Positions 1-12,193 are shown, numbered from the stretch's first letter. The stretch is DNA of 57,964 bases from Ichthyophthirius multifiliis (GCF_000220395.1 NW_004086098.1:1-57964); one strand, 5' to 3'. The notes: generated from the letters alone by a model not told the origin. Numbers and translations are program-made.

Positions 1-677
1 ATTTTAATAAAGAACGAAAAGATAAAAATAAAAATAATATATATTAAAAGAACATATAATAATAATAGCTAAATTTAAGTAAATATATATATAAGTATTA
101 TATATTATATAAATTATTTCTAATTATCAATAATTTTATTATTTTATATATCTAGCAAATAATATATAGATTAACAATATTTTTTTTTTTCTATAATTAT
201 TATATTTTTTAAAAAAAATTAATCGAAAATAAAAGTCTTTATTTATTTTTTCTTTTCTCATCTTTTTTATTGTTATTTACTATGTTTTATAAAAAAAATT
301 AGAAAAAAATTAAGAAAATAATATTTGATTGATGTTAATAATATATAACGACACAATACAGTAGTGCATTAATGTTATACAATATAGCAAACAAATATAA
401 ATTTAAATAAAATAGAGTATTAAATATTATCTTAAATTAAGGAATCTACCCTTAAATTATAATAAATAAAATAATAAATTATACAAAAATTTTATATTAA
501 TAAAAAACTTTACAACAAATAATCAGATAAATTTAATATTATATATTAAAATATTATTATATAAAAAAAAATCAATTTTATTTAAAATTTTGAAATAAAA
601 CTTTATGAAGAAAAATCTAAATAAATAAAACATGTAAAATAATAAAAAATTAACTAACTATTTAAACTAATTTATGA

Positions 678-1015
678 ATGTATTTATTGTTGTTTAGTAC
701 ATTTAACTGGAGATATAATGAAGAAATATTTAGAATATTAAAAATGAGGATATAATATATCCAGAAATTGAATTTTTTTATTTTTTAATAAAAACTATAA
801 AAATATTATAAAGAAGATTAAATGAGATGAGTTTATATTTAATTTTATTTTAAATTGATTAAATCCAAATTATGAATAAACTATAGGAATTTAATAAATT
901 AAAAATTATTAATTTTAAAGATATTTATTTAAATAATATTAAAATATAAAAAGCTTCTTTTTTCGACGTTAAAGTGGAATAATAATTTACAAATTAAGGA
1001 ACAAATAAAAGTTGA
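678..1015 (+). pseudogene. Possible kinase C-terminal remnant
   Basis: A weak coding signal ending at TGA 1013-1015. One frame starting at ATG 678 reads FNWRYNEEIFRILK. The frame one base away continues NEDIIYPEIE and ends with INFKDIYLNNIKIQKASFFD. The pieces resemble the end of a protein kinase domain, where an EIF...I...YP stretch precedes a helix and an AGC-type tail. No catalytic motif is visible upstream. The two frames meet at a five-A run near 740, so this is either a decayed copy or a gene with a one-base assembly error. The kinase assignment is a guess from residue pattern only. Confidence 0.25.
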
Positions 1016-1591
1016 GTAAATTTTATTAAAATTTATACAACCACAAAATATCAACAACATAATGATATAGATAAATAATTTAATTCGTCTATAAGTATTG
1101 AATATGTATCTTGTATTAATAAAAAATTAATATTTAAGAAAAAAAAATTAGGATTATATCACTATGAATAAAAACTAATTAAAAGTCGATAAATTATTAC
1201 AAATTGTTAAAAAATTATAACATTCATAATATTGATTTATTAATAATTTTTAATAATATAAAAGTATTTAAAAAAATTTATTATTGTAAATTTAAAAATT
1301 ATTTAAGATTTTTAATATTTTTGAATTATTTTTTAATAATTTTTCTTATTATAAAATTTTTAAAAAAGGATATATAAGTTTAAAAATACTTTAAACTATA
1401 TATTTTTTTAATATTTAAAAGAAAGGAATATAAATTATTCATTAATATAATAAGCATTTTATCCTTAAAAAAAAAAAATATTTATACAACATTTAAATTT
1501 TTTTAAACGTATTTTTATTAATAAATCTTATATATTAATAGTTATTTTTTATAAATTAAGAATTATTTTATATAACTAAAATTATAAAAAA
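1016..1591. other. AT-rich spacer upstream of the phosphatase gene
   Basis: About 575 bases of poly-A/T runs with no convincing frame. It presumably holds the promoter of the gene that starts at 1592, but I recognise no specific site. The stretch 1-677 is likewise without a supported gene. Confidence 0.5.
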
Positions 1592-3964
1592 ATGAACTAT
1601 TTTATTTAATTGTAATTAACAAATATAAAAAAATAATTAAACATAAATATAAAAATAGATTTAAAAATAAATACATAAATGATAATAACGATTAAGTTGA
1701 AGAATTATAATATGAAGAATAAATTTCTACCATATCTGATCATAATTAATAAGAATAAAAAAAAAATGAAGTTGAAATAATTCCCTCTTTTGTGACTTAA
1801 GTCGGCAGAGAGTAAATTATAAAAATAAAACATATTTAATTTAACTAATAAATAAAGTGGTAAGGCTAAACCTATTTAAAATATAGATCCTGAAAGTGCA
1901 GAATATAATTAAATTGAAAATTATAAATGGACTATGATTAATTGCTTATGTTATTGTTTAAAAAAGTTAATAAACAATTTTTTTATTAAATCTAATAATT
2001 ATATATATAATAAAATAAAGTAATAAAAAGAGTAGAATACCAATAAAAAATTAGTAAGATGGAGAAATAGAAGCACAAGATAAACTTTACGAATAGAACT
2101 AATAATAACTCTAGTAATAACAATAATATTAATAATAAAATAATATAATTTAAACAAATTTACCTTAAAAAGTTCCTCCAAAATGTTTATAGCACATAGT
2201 ATATAAATTAAAAAATATATATTTATTAATGAATAAAATACATATTTTAAAAATATCCTAAATAAATTTCATTTAAATTAAGAAAATTATTTTTATATTA
2301 TTTAAAAAAAAAAGAACAAAAAAACCTTAGTAATAGATTTAGACGAAACATTAGTACATAGTTCATTTACTTACATCAATAATGCTGACTTTTCTTTATT
2401 AGTAATTATATTATTAAATTTTTGTTTATTAATTAATTAATCAGATTAAAGTTTAAGGAATGTCTTTTGTAGTTTATGTTAAAAAGAGACCTGGATGTGA
2501 AATTTTTTTAGAAGTATTAAGCAATTATTATGAAATAATTATATATACTGCAAGCTTATCAGAAGTAAAAATATAAATTAACTATTTTAAATTATTTTTT
2601 AAAATTAGTACGCAAATCCAGTTATTGATATTATTGATAAAAAGGGTGTTTGTAGTTTAAGATTATTTCGTGAAAATTGTAGCTTGTATAATGGTATTTT
2701 CGTAAAAGATATGTCTAAATTGTAAAGAGATTTAAAAGATATAATAATAATAGACGTAAAAATAAAAATTATAATATGAATAAAAATATATATATATTTA
2801 AAAATTTTTATATTTATATATATATATATATATATATAATATATTATATATATATTTTTATAATTATATATATATATAATAAAAATTAGAATTCTGAAAC
2901 ATCATTTTTATTTTAGCCAGCAAATGCAATACATATATTATCTTATTTCGATGATGTTAATGATGAAGAGCTTTATCGTTTACTACCAGTTTTAATATTT
3001 TTATCAGATGTATATAATTAAATAACATATATTTTTTTATTAAATAATTAAAAATATATTTATTTTTTATTTTTAATTTAATTAAAAACAGAATTATGAC
3101 GTAAGGCATGTAGGATGTATGTTGAAAGAATTTGAATAAAATGAAGTTATTGAATATAGAAATATGAAAAATTAAATTTAATCATTTTAAAAGTAAGCTT
3201 TTTTGGATTCTTTGGATAATTTTAAATTAATGGAATTAACTAGATAAAAAATTTAGTTTTAAAATTAATAAAGTTCATCTACAGAAAAAGAAATTTTAAA
3301 TAATAATTCATAAAGTAAAAGATAATAGAAACATATAGAAGAATCATTAACAAATTATGATAAAATATAAAGTAATCAATTAGAAATAGATAATTTTTAA
3401 AAAAAAGATGACAAATAAGATGAAAAAACATAAAAATAATAACAAAAAAAAAAAAGGTAGTAAAAATACAAAAAAAATGGAAACAAAGAACTAACTATTG
3501 AAGTTCCAGAAGAAGAAGTAGCAGTGACATAATTAACAAACTCAGTAAAAAATGAAAATATTTCTTTATAAAGTTCTGTCAGAAACAAACTTTTAGATGA
3601 GGATTAGAACAAATGTTAAATGGTTTAATAAGTAAATGTTTAAAAAGCTAAAGAATACGAGGATTATATAAAATATACAGAATAAATTAATCCATTTGAT
3701 TTTAAAACATAACCAGAAATAATTGAAGAAAATAGTTAAGCCCATAAAGATATAAAATAAGTCTTTGATAATATTAGATTTTAATATAATTTTTAAAATA
3801 TGAATTCACCTGTTGCTAAATAAAGTTTTCTAGCACTTCTAGATAATAATAATATTAGAAAAAATACTACTAAAAATAGTGATATTAATAAGAATAAAAT
3901 ATAATAATTGCATTATTTTGATAGTATAAAGAAAAATGTTTATGAATTTTAAAAATAAATTTGA
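1592..3964 (+). CDS. SCP/FCP1-family CTD phosphatase-like protein
   Basis: Predicted HAD-superfamily phosphatase of the NLI-interacting-factor/small CTD phosphatase type. Relatives dephosphorylate the RNA polymerase II C-terminal domain and other phosphoproteins. Nine exons join in phase to 602 codons including TGA; introns lie at 1612-1658, 1812-1857, 1966-2020, 2199-2314, 2402-2444, 2565-2608, 2756-2889 and 3010-3091. The catalytic DxDxT motif is DLDET at about residues 161-165, followed by VYVKKRPGCEIFL, IIYTASLSEYANPV, FVKDMSKLQRDLKD and the IIDNSETSFLFQPANAI block, so the core looks intact. Residues 70-150 are Gln-rich and the last 280 residues are Lys/Gln/Glu-rich and probably disordered. 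The family call is firm; the substrate is unknown. The long C-terminal tail is longer than in animal SCPs. The start was chosen because it opens the only frame that splices into the conserved core. Confidence 0.9.
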
Positions 3965-4169
3965 ATAAATTAAATTTATTATTAATAATTAAATAAATAA
4001 TAATATTATATATAATAATAATAATATTCTTTATCTAAAAATCTTTAACAAATATTAAAATTAAAAAATATTATATAAAAATAATATAATATTTAAATAA
4101 TAATATAGATATAAATAAATTTAAAATTAATATAATCACAGCCATAAAAAAAAACAAAATAAAATAAAA

Positions 4170-4898
4170 ATGAAATAAAATCTTATTTTAACTTATGAAT
4201 AATTAAATGCAAAATGCTAAACATCTTTATAAAAAATAAGAAATTTAAACAATACATTAACTTAAAAAATGAATCAAGATCAAACTGATGAGAACAAAAA
4301 TCAAATAGAAACTCAAAAATAATAATTATAAGTTGAAATAAAATCATTGCAAGAAAATTTCTAATTTTTATAGGAAAAAAGTAAATCTCAGGCTTAAAAA
4401 ACATAACTTAATTAATTAAAATAATAAGCATAATAAGAAATTGATAGGTTTGGTATCATAATAAAAAGTATAGTAAGTAAAAAATACGATTAAAAAATTT
4501 AATTTGCTTAAAGATCTGCATCTATTGATTATTCATAATAGTAATAATAAGATGATACTTAAAGTTAAAAATAATATAGTATTAATGAAGATATTGATTT
4601 AGAGAAATAATTATAAGAAGAAAGATAGGCTGAATTAGATTAAATTTAAAAAGAAGTTTTTGTAATGAATAATTTAATGAGTGATATGGGCGAGATGGTT
4701 GTTAAGCAAGGTGAAGTAATCTAAGTAATTGCTGAAAATGCAGAGTAAACATAAAATTAAGTTCAAAGCGCAAATATTGAATTAAGAAAAGCATAATAAC
4801 AATAAAAATCTGGTTCTAAAAAATATGTTATTTTCTCAGTAGTCGTCTTGATTGTTATTGCTATTATTATAACTATAGTATTTACTAAAAAAAAATGA
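4170..4898 (+). CDS. Syntaxin-like t-SNARE
   Basis: A single exon of 242 residues. Qa/Qbc-type SNAREs sit in target membranes and zip with partner SNAREs to drive vesicle fusion. The N-terminal part (about residues 1-110) is helical and Gln-rich, as expected for a regulatory Habc bundle. A SNARE-type heptad region follows at about 145-210, containing ERQAELDQIQKEVF, MNNLMSDMGEMVVKQGEVI and IAENAEQTQNQVQSAN; the central Gln of the zero layer is probably in KQGE. One hydrophobic helix at about 220-240 (VIFSVVVLIVIAIIITIVF) followed by KKK and TGA is the tail anchor. ATG 4170 was chosen over the in-frame ATG at 4269 because the sequence between them (NLILTYEQLNAKCQTSLQKI) is clearly protein-like. 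The exact compartment cannot be told. Confidence 0.85.
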
Positions 4899-5170
4899 AA
4901 AGAAAAATTATTTTTATTTAATTATTTATATTAGTCATAAATTTATTATTTGAAAATAAAATTATATTTATTTAACTTATTATCTAGTTTAGTAATTATA
5001 ATGGCAAAATTATAACTACTATATTTTCAAAAGTTGTTGAAATAACAATCTTAAATTAAATTCCTAATTTTAGATTTGAACTTTATCTTGCAATTTAAAA
5101 CTTTATGTCAAGTATATAAAAATGAATTTCTTAAAAATTATAAAAAAAAACTTAAAAATAATAGTTAAAG

Positions 5171-6034
5171 TCATTTCAATAAAAATTTCTAAACCACATT
5201 AAATATTTTAGATTTTTGTAAAAATAAATTATATATATACATATTAAATATTTAAATAAGATATTTTAAATACTTAATAAAACTTTAATTAAGATATACA
5301 GTGTCCTTTATTTTTGTGAATAAATTAATAATAATATTAATTTTTTTTTTCTTATATTATTTAAGACATTTAATAAATTATATTTAGGATAATAAATTAA
5401 AAACTTTTACAAAGTGATATTATAATTTATTTTTTAAAAAAATATTAAAATCTTCTTTAAAATCAAATTTGTTTTCATAAAATTTATATAGGTTATTATT
5501 TAAATAATTTATTTACTTAAAATCTAAATTAAGATTTATTATTTAAATATTTAACTTGAAAAAATCTTAATTTTTATTTACTTTTTTTATTAATTTCTAA
5601 AATTTCATTTATTTCCTATATCTTATTTTTTTTTATTTAACATGTCATTCATAAATATTTTTTTTGCTTTTATTTCTTTTTCTTAATATATTCAAAATAT
5701 AATCATACTTCTTCACCAATTCTTCCCTTTTTAAAGGTGGTTAAATATTCTTCCTATTAAATTAATTATTTTTAACTCATAAAAACATTTTTTTGTTATT
5801 TCTCGTTTTAAACTATTTTTTTAATTAGTTTTTCTTAATATATAAAATAAATTATATTTTTTATGATTTTTTTACCTAGTTTATGTTTATTATCTTGTTT
5901 ATCAATATACTTATTAATTTCTAATACAAAATTTAAGAAAAAATTATCTAATAAGATATTTATTTTTTGCCTTTTCAAATATTTAAAAAAATAATTATTT
6001 AAACAATTAACCTATATATTTTAATCATTTCCAT
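5171..6034 (-). CDS. Unknown multi-exon protein
   Basis: I do not recognise this gene. Five or more minus-strand exons join in phase from ATG 6034, with introns at 5971-6011, 5834-5875, 5622-5708 and 5524-5581. They give a helical, charged protein with INILLDNFFLNFVLEINKYI, MSQKQLIQQEEYLTTFKKG, IQEINEILEIN and LYKFYENKFDFKEDFNIFL. The last 300 bases are hydrophobic and may hold one or two more introns of 60 and 99 nt; both are multiples of three, so the stop at TGA 5171-5173 stands either way. Its start is about 150 bases from the start of the plus-strand gene at 6188, so the two probably share a promoter. The intron/exon logic is good; function is unknown. Confidence 0.5.
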
Positions 6035-6187
6035 TAAGAAAAAAAGTCTAATATTTTTAAATAATATTACAATATATTTTTTCAATAGTATATATATTTA
6101 AATATTAAAAGCAAACTAGAAATAATTTCACAATATTTAATTTATATATAGAAACTTGAAAAGAATCATAGAAAACTTGAATTATTT

Positions 6188-6793
6188 ATGAAAGAATATA
6201 AACATTATATAGAAGAACTTGATAAAGAAAAATATTTTAGGTGAAATTTAAATAAAATAAAATAAAATAATTATTAAATATTAAATTAAAGAACATATGA
6301 TTCACCAAAAGTAATTTTAAAAGGATTACCAGATTATTATAACAGAGAATCATTTTCTTCTATATTATTAATTATACTTTTAACTTTTGTCATAAATGGT
6401 TTAATAGCTTTAGTATTTTATTCTTAGCTAATATTTTATAATCAAAAATCATAAATATATGCTTAATTTTGGCTGATAACGATTATTTTATTTACTATAA
6501 TTATTGTTGTTTTAAATAATATTATTTCTTATAGAAATATCGAAAATTAATTTATAGATTATTGCGAACAAATTAGAATTTATAAAGAATAATATTAAGT
6601 ATAACAAACTTAAAAATAACAATAGATATAATTTCTTAATATAGAATAAGAAGAAAAAGAGAAATCATCATAAAAATAGAATAAAAATATTTAAAAAAAT
6701 AATATTCAATTAAATTAAATAAATTTAAAAGAAGTTTCTTTATAAAAAAACAAAAAAAAAACAAAAAACAAAAAGAAAAATACAAAATAATGA
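6188..6793 (+). CDS. Small two-helix membrane protein, unknown
   Basis: Two exons (intron 6241-6291) give 184 residues. After a short acidic/basic start and a conserved-looking VILKGLPDYY, there are two hydrophobic helices at about residues 42-65 (SSILLIILLTFVINGLIALV) and 78-98 (WLITIILFTIIIVVLNNII). A Gln/Lys-rich tail ends in poly-Lys. This suggests a hairpin-type membrane protein with both ends in the cytosol. The frame stays open upstream of ATG 6188 and still looks coding from about 6152 (KLEKNHRKLELF), but there is no upstream ATG before the divergent gene at 6034. An unseen first exon or non-standard start is therefore possible. No family recognised. Confidence 0.6.
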
Positions 6794-8300
6794 CAAATTT
6801 TTAATTTTCTTTATTGTTCGTTTTTATTGAGACTAAATATAATAAAGAAATTTCTTAGTAATATTAAATTCAAATTTATATTTAAATTTCTTATTAAAAT
6901 AAATTAAATGATTGTTTATATTTATTAACATAAATATTTAAAAAAAGATAAGAGATATGATTCTAAATTATAAAACATATATTTAGATAAATTAATTATT
7001 TATTAAAATAATTTTATTAAAAATTTATAATTTAAATAAATCAAAATCAAAATATATATTAAAGTTACTATATAAAATTAGAAATTATAATCAAAAAAAA
7101 ATTATTATAATATAAATATTTTATAGACATTCTAAAATTTTATTAACTTTTTTATTTTGCATATGTTTTTTGCATTCATAATTTTTTTTTTTTAAATATA
7201 TTATTAATTATTTTATTTTTGTATTTAATTTTTTATTTTAATTTCCATCTATTTAATTTTTTTATAATGTATTATGTTTATTTTAAAAATCTTAACTTTT
7301 TATTTAATATTTTTAAAGAAAAATATAATCATATAATTAAAATCATGAATTTATTTAAAATAAAAAAATATAGATTAAAATATTATTTTATTTAAATAAA
7401 GAAAAAAATTAAATTGGCGAAATCTATAATTTAATTTTAAAATTTTATCCCTTTAAATTTTTTTTAAAAATATGTATTTAAAAGAAAATATATTTAATTT
7501 TATAATCAAAATAAAGAAAAGACTTGTGTAAATTTTGAAACTAATTAAAAAAAAATATATTAATTATTTTTATTTTTATAAAAAATTAATTAATAAGTAA
7601 TTTATTATATAAATAATAAATTAAAAATTATTAAAAAATAAATAAAATAAAGAATATTTTCATATAAGCTGAAAAAAATGTTTTTAGAATGTCTATCTAT
7701 AAAATTAATAGAATATTATTATTATTAATTTAAAATATTTTTTATTTCAAAAACATTAATAATATTAATATTACCATAGTTAATTTTCATAAATAAATAA
7801 TTAGATTATAATAATTTATGTAGTTATACTTTTTAATTATATTATTTACATAATTTTATCCATATATTCAATATTTTTATCACTTTTAATAATTCATAAA
7901 AGCTAATTTTATTATTAAAATAGTTTTATCAAAAAGAAAAAAATATCAATAATTTTAAAATATTCTATGTCCAAATTTATTCTAACAAACTAAAAATATG
8001 TGAAAAAAAATAATAAGATGTTTTTTAAAATAAAAAAGAAATATTTGATTTTTAATAATAAATAAAATAAATTTTAAAAAATTCTTTAAAACATATTTAT
8101 TAATATATATAAATAGAAAAAGTCTATAAAATTAATAAATATTTAAAAAAATAAAAAATAATAATTAATAAATGTTTTAAATATGCTTATGTTTTGAAGA
8201 AAGTGGTTAAAAAATAAATGTAATTAATAATGAAAGATAAAATTAATTCCAAACTTAATTATATTCCTAACAAATAAATAAATAAAACCAAATTAAAGGA
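6794..8300. other. Gene-free AT-rich tract with an inverted repeat
   Basis: No supported gene in 1.5 kb. A perfect 15-base inverted repeat (ATAGACATTCTAAAA at 7123-7137, reverse complement at 7682-7696) encloses 540 bases, described separately. The 3' part is the likely promoter of the kinase at 8301. Confidence 0.5.
7123..7696. repeat. Inverted-repeat bounded segment (MITE-like candidate)
   Basis: The 15-base arm ATAGACATTCTAAAA at 7123-7137 reappears as its exact reverse complement at 7682-7696. A further TTTTATAG/CTATAAAA match lies just outside, offset by four bases on the right. The interior has no reading frame. In such AT-rich DNA long inverted matches containing G and C are unlikely by chance, so a small non-autonomous DNA element or remnant is possible. 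No target-site duplication is obvious. Confidence 0.3.
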
Positions 8301-9396
8301 ATGAGTTTGTAAGATTTTACTTTGTTAAATGTAATAGGGAAAGGATCATTTTCCAAAGTAGTTTTGGTTAGAAAAAAAGATGATAAAAAATTATATGCAT
8401 TAAAAATATTAAAGAAGAAATTAATACATGAAAAAAATCAATATAGGAATTTGATTACAGAAAGAAACATATTAATAAATACAAATCATCCTTTTATAAT
8501 AAAACATTACTCAGCATTTCAAAATAATAAAAAGTTATTCTTTTTATTAGAATATTGTCCAGGAGGTGAATTATTCAACTTGCTATGGAGAAAGAAAACA
8601 TTTAATGAAAGTTAAACTTTATTTTATGTCGCACAAATTGTTCTTGGATTAGAATATTTGCATGACCTTAATATAATTTACAGAGAGTATATAAAAAATA
8701 AATGTGTAGAAATAATATAATAATTTAATTTAACTTTTTTTAAAATGTGTATAAATATATAAAATTAAATTAAAAAGCTTAAAACCTGAAAATGTACTCA
8801 TAGATATTGATGGATATATTAAATTGGCTGATTTTGGTTTATCGAAAATGCAATAAAATAACTAAAATATGAAATCTGTTTGTGGAACTAAGTAATATTA
8901 TGCACCAGAAATATTTACAGGCAAAGGATATGGCAGAGAAATTGATTATTGGACATTAGGATGCTTATGTTTTGAATTAATTAGTGGAAAACCTCCATTT
9001 TAAAATGAATATGAAATCTTAAATACAGATATTAATCAAATATGTTCCTCTTTGAATTGTTCAATAGAATTTAAAGATTTTATTATTAATTTATTATAAA
9101 GAAATCCTTAGAAAAGAATGAATTTATAATAATGTAAACAACACAAAGCTCTTCACGTTATTAACTGGGATTAAATTAGAGAGAAAAAAGTTAGCCCTGC
9201 TTTTACTATTGTTAAATAATTTGAAACTGATATTTCTCATATTGATTATCAATTTGTTAATGATAATCCTATTTCTTAAAGTTCTTCTTATTACAATACT
9301 TATTTTGATAAAAAATTTTAAGGTAATGTTTTATAAAAATTAATAATATATTAACTATTTTATTTTTAATTAGGCTTTTCTTATAATAATTATTGA
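8301..9396 (+). CDS. AGC-family Ser/Thr protein kinase
   Basis: A compact 317-residue kinase that transfers phosphate from ATP to Ser/Thr in targets. Three exons (introns 8687-8777 and 9323-9373) join in phase. Visible motifs in order: glycine loop GKGSFSKV at residues 13-20, ATP-binding Lys35 in ALKILKKK, hinge LEYCPGGELF, catalytic YRDLKPEN (Tyr in place of the usual His, normal for AGC kinases), ADFGLS, the CGTKQYYAPE activation segment with its phosphorylatable Thr, and DYWTLGCLCFELISGKPPF. The tail ends with FQGFSYNNY, a textbook hydrophobic motif (F-x-x-F-S-Y) as in PKB, S6K and SGK, implying activation by a PDK1-like kinase. There is no regulatory domain N-terminal to the kinase. It appears fully active. 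Whether it is PKA-, PKG- or S6K/PKB-like cannot be settled by eye. Confidence 0.95.
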
Positions 9397-9520
9397 ATTT
9401 TATAACAAAAAAATAATTAAAATTTATATATATTTTATATAATTCAATTAATATATAAATATTTTTCTATATAAATTATATTTTTATTTTAAATTTAATT
9501 TCTCTTTAATCATATTTTAT

Positions 9521-9657
9521 ATATTAAATATTAAATATTAAATATTAAATATTAAATATTAAATATTAAATATTAAATATTAAATATTAAATATTAAATA
9601 TTAATAAATATTAAATATTAAATATTAAATATTAAATATTAAATATTAAATATTAAA
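9521..9657. repeat. 7-bp tandem repeat (ATTAAAT)n
   Basis: About 18 copies of a 7-base unit (ATATTAA register) with one short interruption near 9601-9607, in the 430-base spacer between the kinase and the RING gene. It is a simple minisatellite likely to vary in length. Confidence 0.9.
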
Positions 9658-9827
9658 TAAAATAAATTAAATAATGTATTATATATATTTATTATTGATT
9701 TTATATATAAAATGTTAAATATAAATAATTTATTTACTATATAAATAAAATAATATTAATCATTTCAATATATATTATTAATTATATATAATTAAATATA
9801 TAAAAAAATATATATAATATGTTATAA

Positions 9828-11923
9828 ATGACTACTTGTTAATTATGCAAAAATCCATATGATAAAAAAGATCATTTACCAAGAATTATTCCAGATTGCG
9901 GACATATTCTTTGTACTTAATGCATTTAAAAAAATTTAATTGAATCATAAACTACATTTTTTTGTCCACACAATAAGTAAAAATTTAACCAAAAATCAAT
10001 AAAATAAATAAAAATAAATAGTTAAATTATACTATGTAATAGAGATAGTATTTCTAGTTTTTAGATTTTTAATTAAGTAGATTAAGGTAATTAAGAAAAA
10101 TAGAAAAAACTGAAAAAATAAATACTTTTTTTTCAAGTCCTTAATATAATAAAACAGAATAAAATAATTTTCTTATTACTAATTCTAATTATTCTCCATA
10201 AACAAATTGTAATTATAATTAAAAAATGCAATATGAAGAAATAATTAGATGTATTAAAAAATACAACTTTAATAATAATCTTTCAACACAAAATAATTTA
10301 AATACAGAAAATGACGATTAAGAAATAATGTCATTAAAGAATGCTTCATAATTAAACAATTATTAAATTTCCTCAATTCAAAATTAATATGATAATAATT
10401 AAAACGAATGCATAAAACATTAAAAATGTAAGGATTTAGTTTGCATATAATGCTTTTAAAAAGTAAATAATATGTATATTAAAAAATAATAAAAAATAAA
10501 AAAGATTTGCTCACATTGCGCTTTATTTGGAGAACACAAAGGGCATAAAATTTTATCAGAAAGCGAAATCAACTAAGATATATTAATAAACTTAAAAAAA
10601 TATAATAAATATAAAATTAGTTTTAAAATTATGAGGATAACTTTAATATTAACATAAAAAATGTTATTTAAAAAGAAGTTGATTAGTAAAAATAAGAATT
10701 AAAACTAAAAATATCTGAAGAATTTAATAATTTATAAAATTTATTATAATAACAGTAAAAAAAATGTTTAATAAAATTAGAATAAATATTTTCTCATATA
10801 TAAGATAAGACTTGTAATTAAAATAATATCTTTAAAAAAATAAAAGAATGGTCAAATATGTAAATATATATATATTAAAATTATTCAAAATATTTTATTA
10901 AATTAAAGTATTGAAAAATTTAAAATTCATCATGAAGAATGTATTAAAAAAAATTAATTAAACATTGACTTTTTAAAATAAAAGGAATAATTAGTTTAAT
11001 AAGGAATTTAATTATAAAAAGAATATAAAAATATGATTAATTTCCCTTTAAATGATGTCTAAAATAATATTAAATGCATAAAATTAAATATTAATAACTC
11101 TTCTAGTCATACAATATAAAATTGTGTTACAATACAATATAAATAAGAAAAATAATAATCATAAAAATAAAAAAATACTTTTAATAATAATAGTTTTTCA
11201 TTTGAAAATAAACATTTAAATCATAAAACACCTGTAATTATAACTAAATATTTTAGAAATAAAACTCCTTAGGCTGATAAATAACTGACAGATATGTAAA
11301 GTGCTAGATTTTTTAAAAAAATAAACACAAGTCAACAAAAATTAAATTAATCTTTTTCTAAAACATTATAGAATAATTCTATTATATTAACAAAAAGTTA
11401 ATAAAAATCATATGAAAATTATTCTAATACATGTAAAATTTAGACTACTTAACATAGTGTCACTTCAAAAAAGAGTAATAATTTAAAATTAATAAAAAAA
11501 AGTAATCTAAAATAATCTGATAAATTAAATCAAATTTTAGAAAAGCTAAAAAAAAATTCTTATTTAGATTAAATCGAACTTGTAAACGAAGACATTAATG
11601 ATTTATAATGTGAAGATATAGCACATTATATATCAAGCACATTAATTAAAATTGATAGTATTAAATTGGCAAAAAACAAAATATCTGATTCAGGTTTAAA
11701 AGTTTTGTTAGATGGTATGCTCTAAAGTAGACAAAGTGTCCATACTCTAAATTTAACTAATAATGATTTAAGTGAATTAGCCTTAGATTATTTGTTAGAT
11801 TATTTATAAAAAAATTAAAATAATTGTCTTAAGAATATTTACCTTATTAACAATAACATAAATTAAAATAAGTTTAAAGAAAAGATCTAATTCTTATAAC
11901 TATATGCTAATATACATTTATGA
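9828..11923 (+). CDS. RING finger / B-box / LRR protein (TRIM-like)
   Basis: A predicted ubiquitin ligase of about 667 residues. The first 60 residues form a RING-type finger (CQLC...IPDCGHILCTQCI...FFCPHN). Around residue 200 a B-box-like zinc motif follows (CIKHQKCKDLVCIQC, then CSHCALFGEHKGHKIL), then coiled coil (KEVDQQKQELKLKISEEF). A long Ser/Asn/Gln linker leads to C-terminal leucine-rich repeats of ribonuclease-inhibitor type (IKLAKNKISDSGLKVLLDG, VHTLNLTNNDLSELALDYLL). Introns: 10021-10064 (best phase fit) and 10860-10908. An apparent one-base shift lies in the A-run near 10592-10598. Total exon length is one short of a multiple of three, which a missing A would explain. ATG 9819 is an alternative start three codons upstream. 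RING plus B-box suggests E3 activity; the LRRs would bind the substrate. Function is inferred from domains only. Confidence 0.8.
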
Positions 11924-12193
11924 AAAAAATTAAAATTAAATAAGGTACTTATGTGATTTAAAATTCAATTATATTAATTTAATGTTATTAGTATTCTAGT
12001 TTTATATCTTTTTATTATATTTCTTTAAAATATCAATAATTTTAAAATTCGAAATAAATTTATTCATTTTTATTATCTGTAATATAAAATATATATTTAA
12101 AAGAAAAATAATCTAAAGTTATTATTTAAAAGTTAATTTAAAAAAAAAGTATAATATCATTATAAATATTAATATATATATAAAAAATATTTC

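Noticed and set aside
1999-2181. Minus-strand hydrophobic ORF of 60 codons
   Set aside because: It lies opposite exon 4 of the phosphatase; poly-Gln codons on the plus strand create Leu/Ile-rich antisense frames without TAA.
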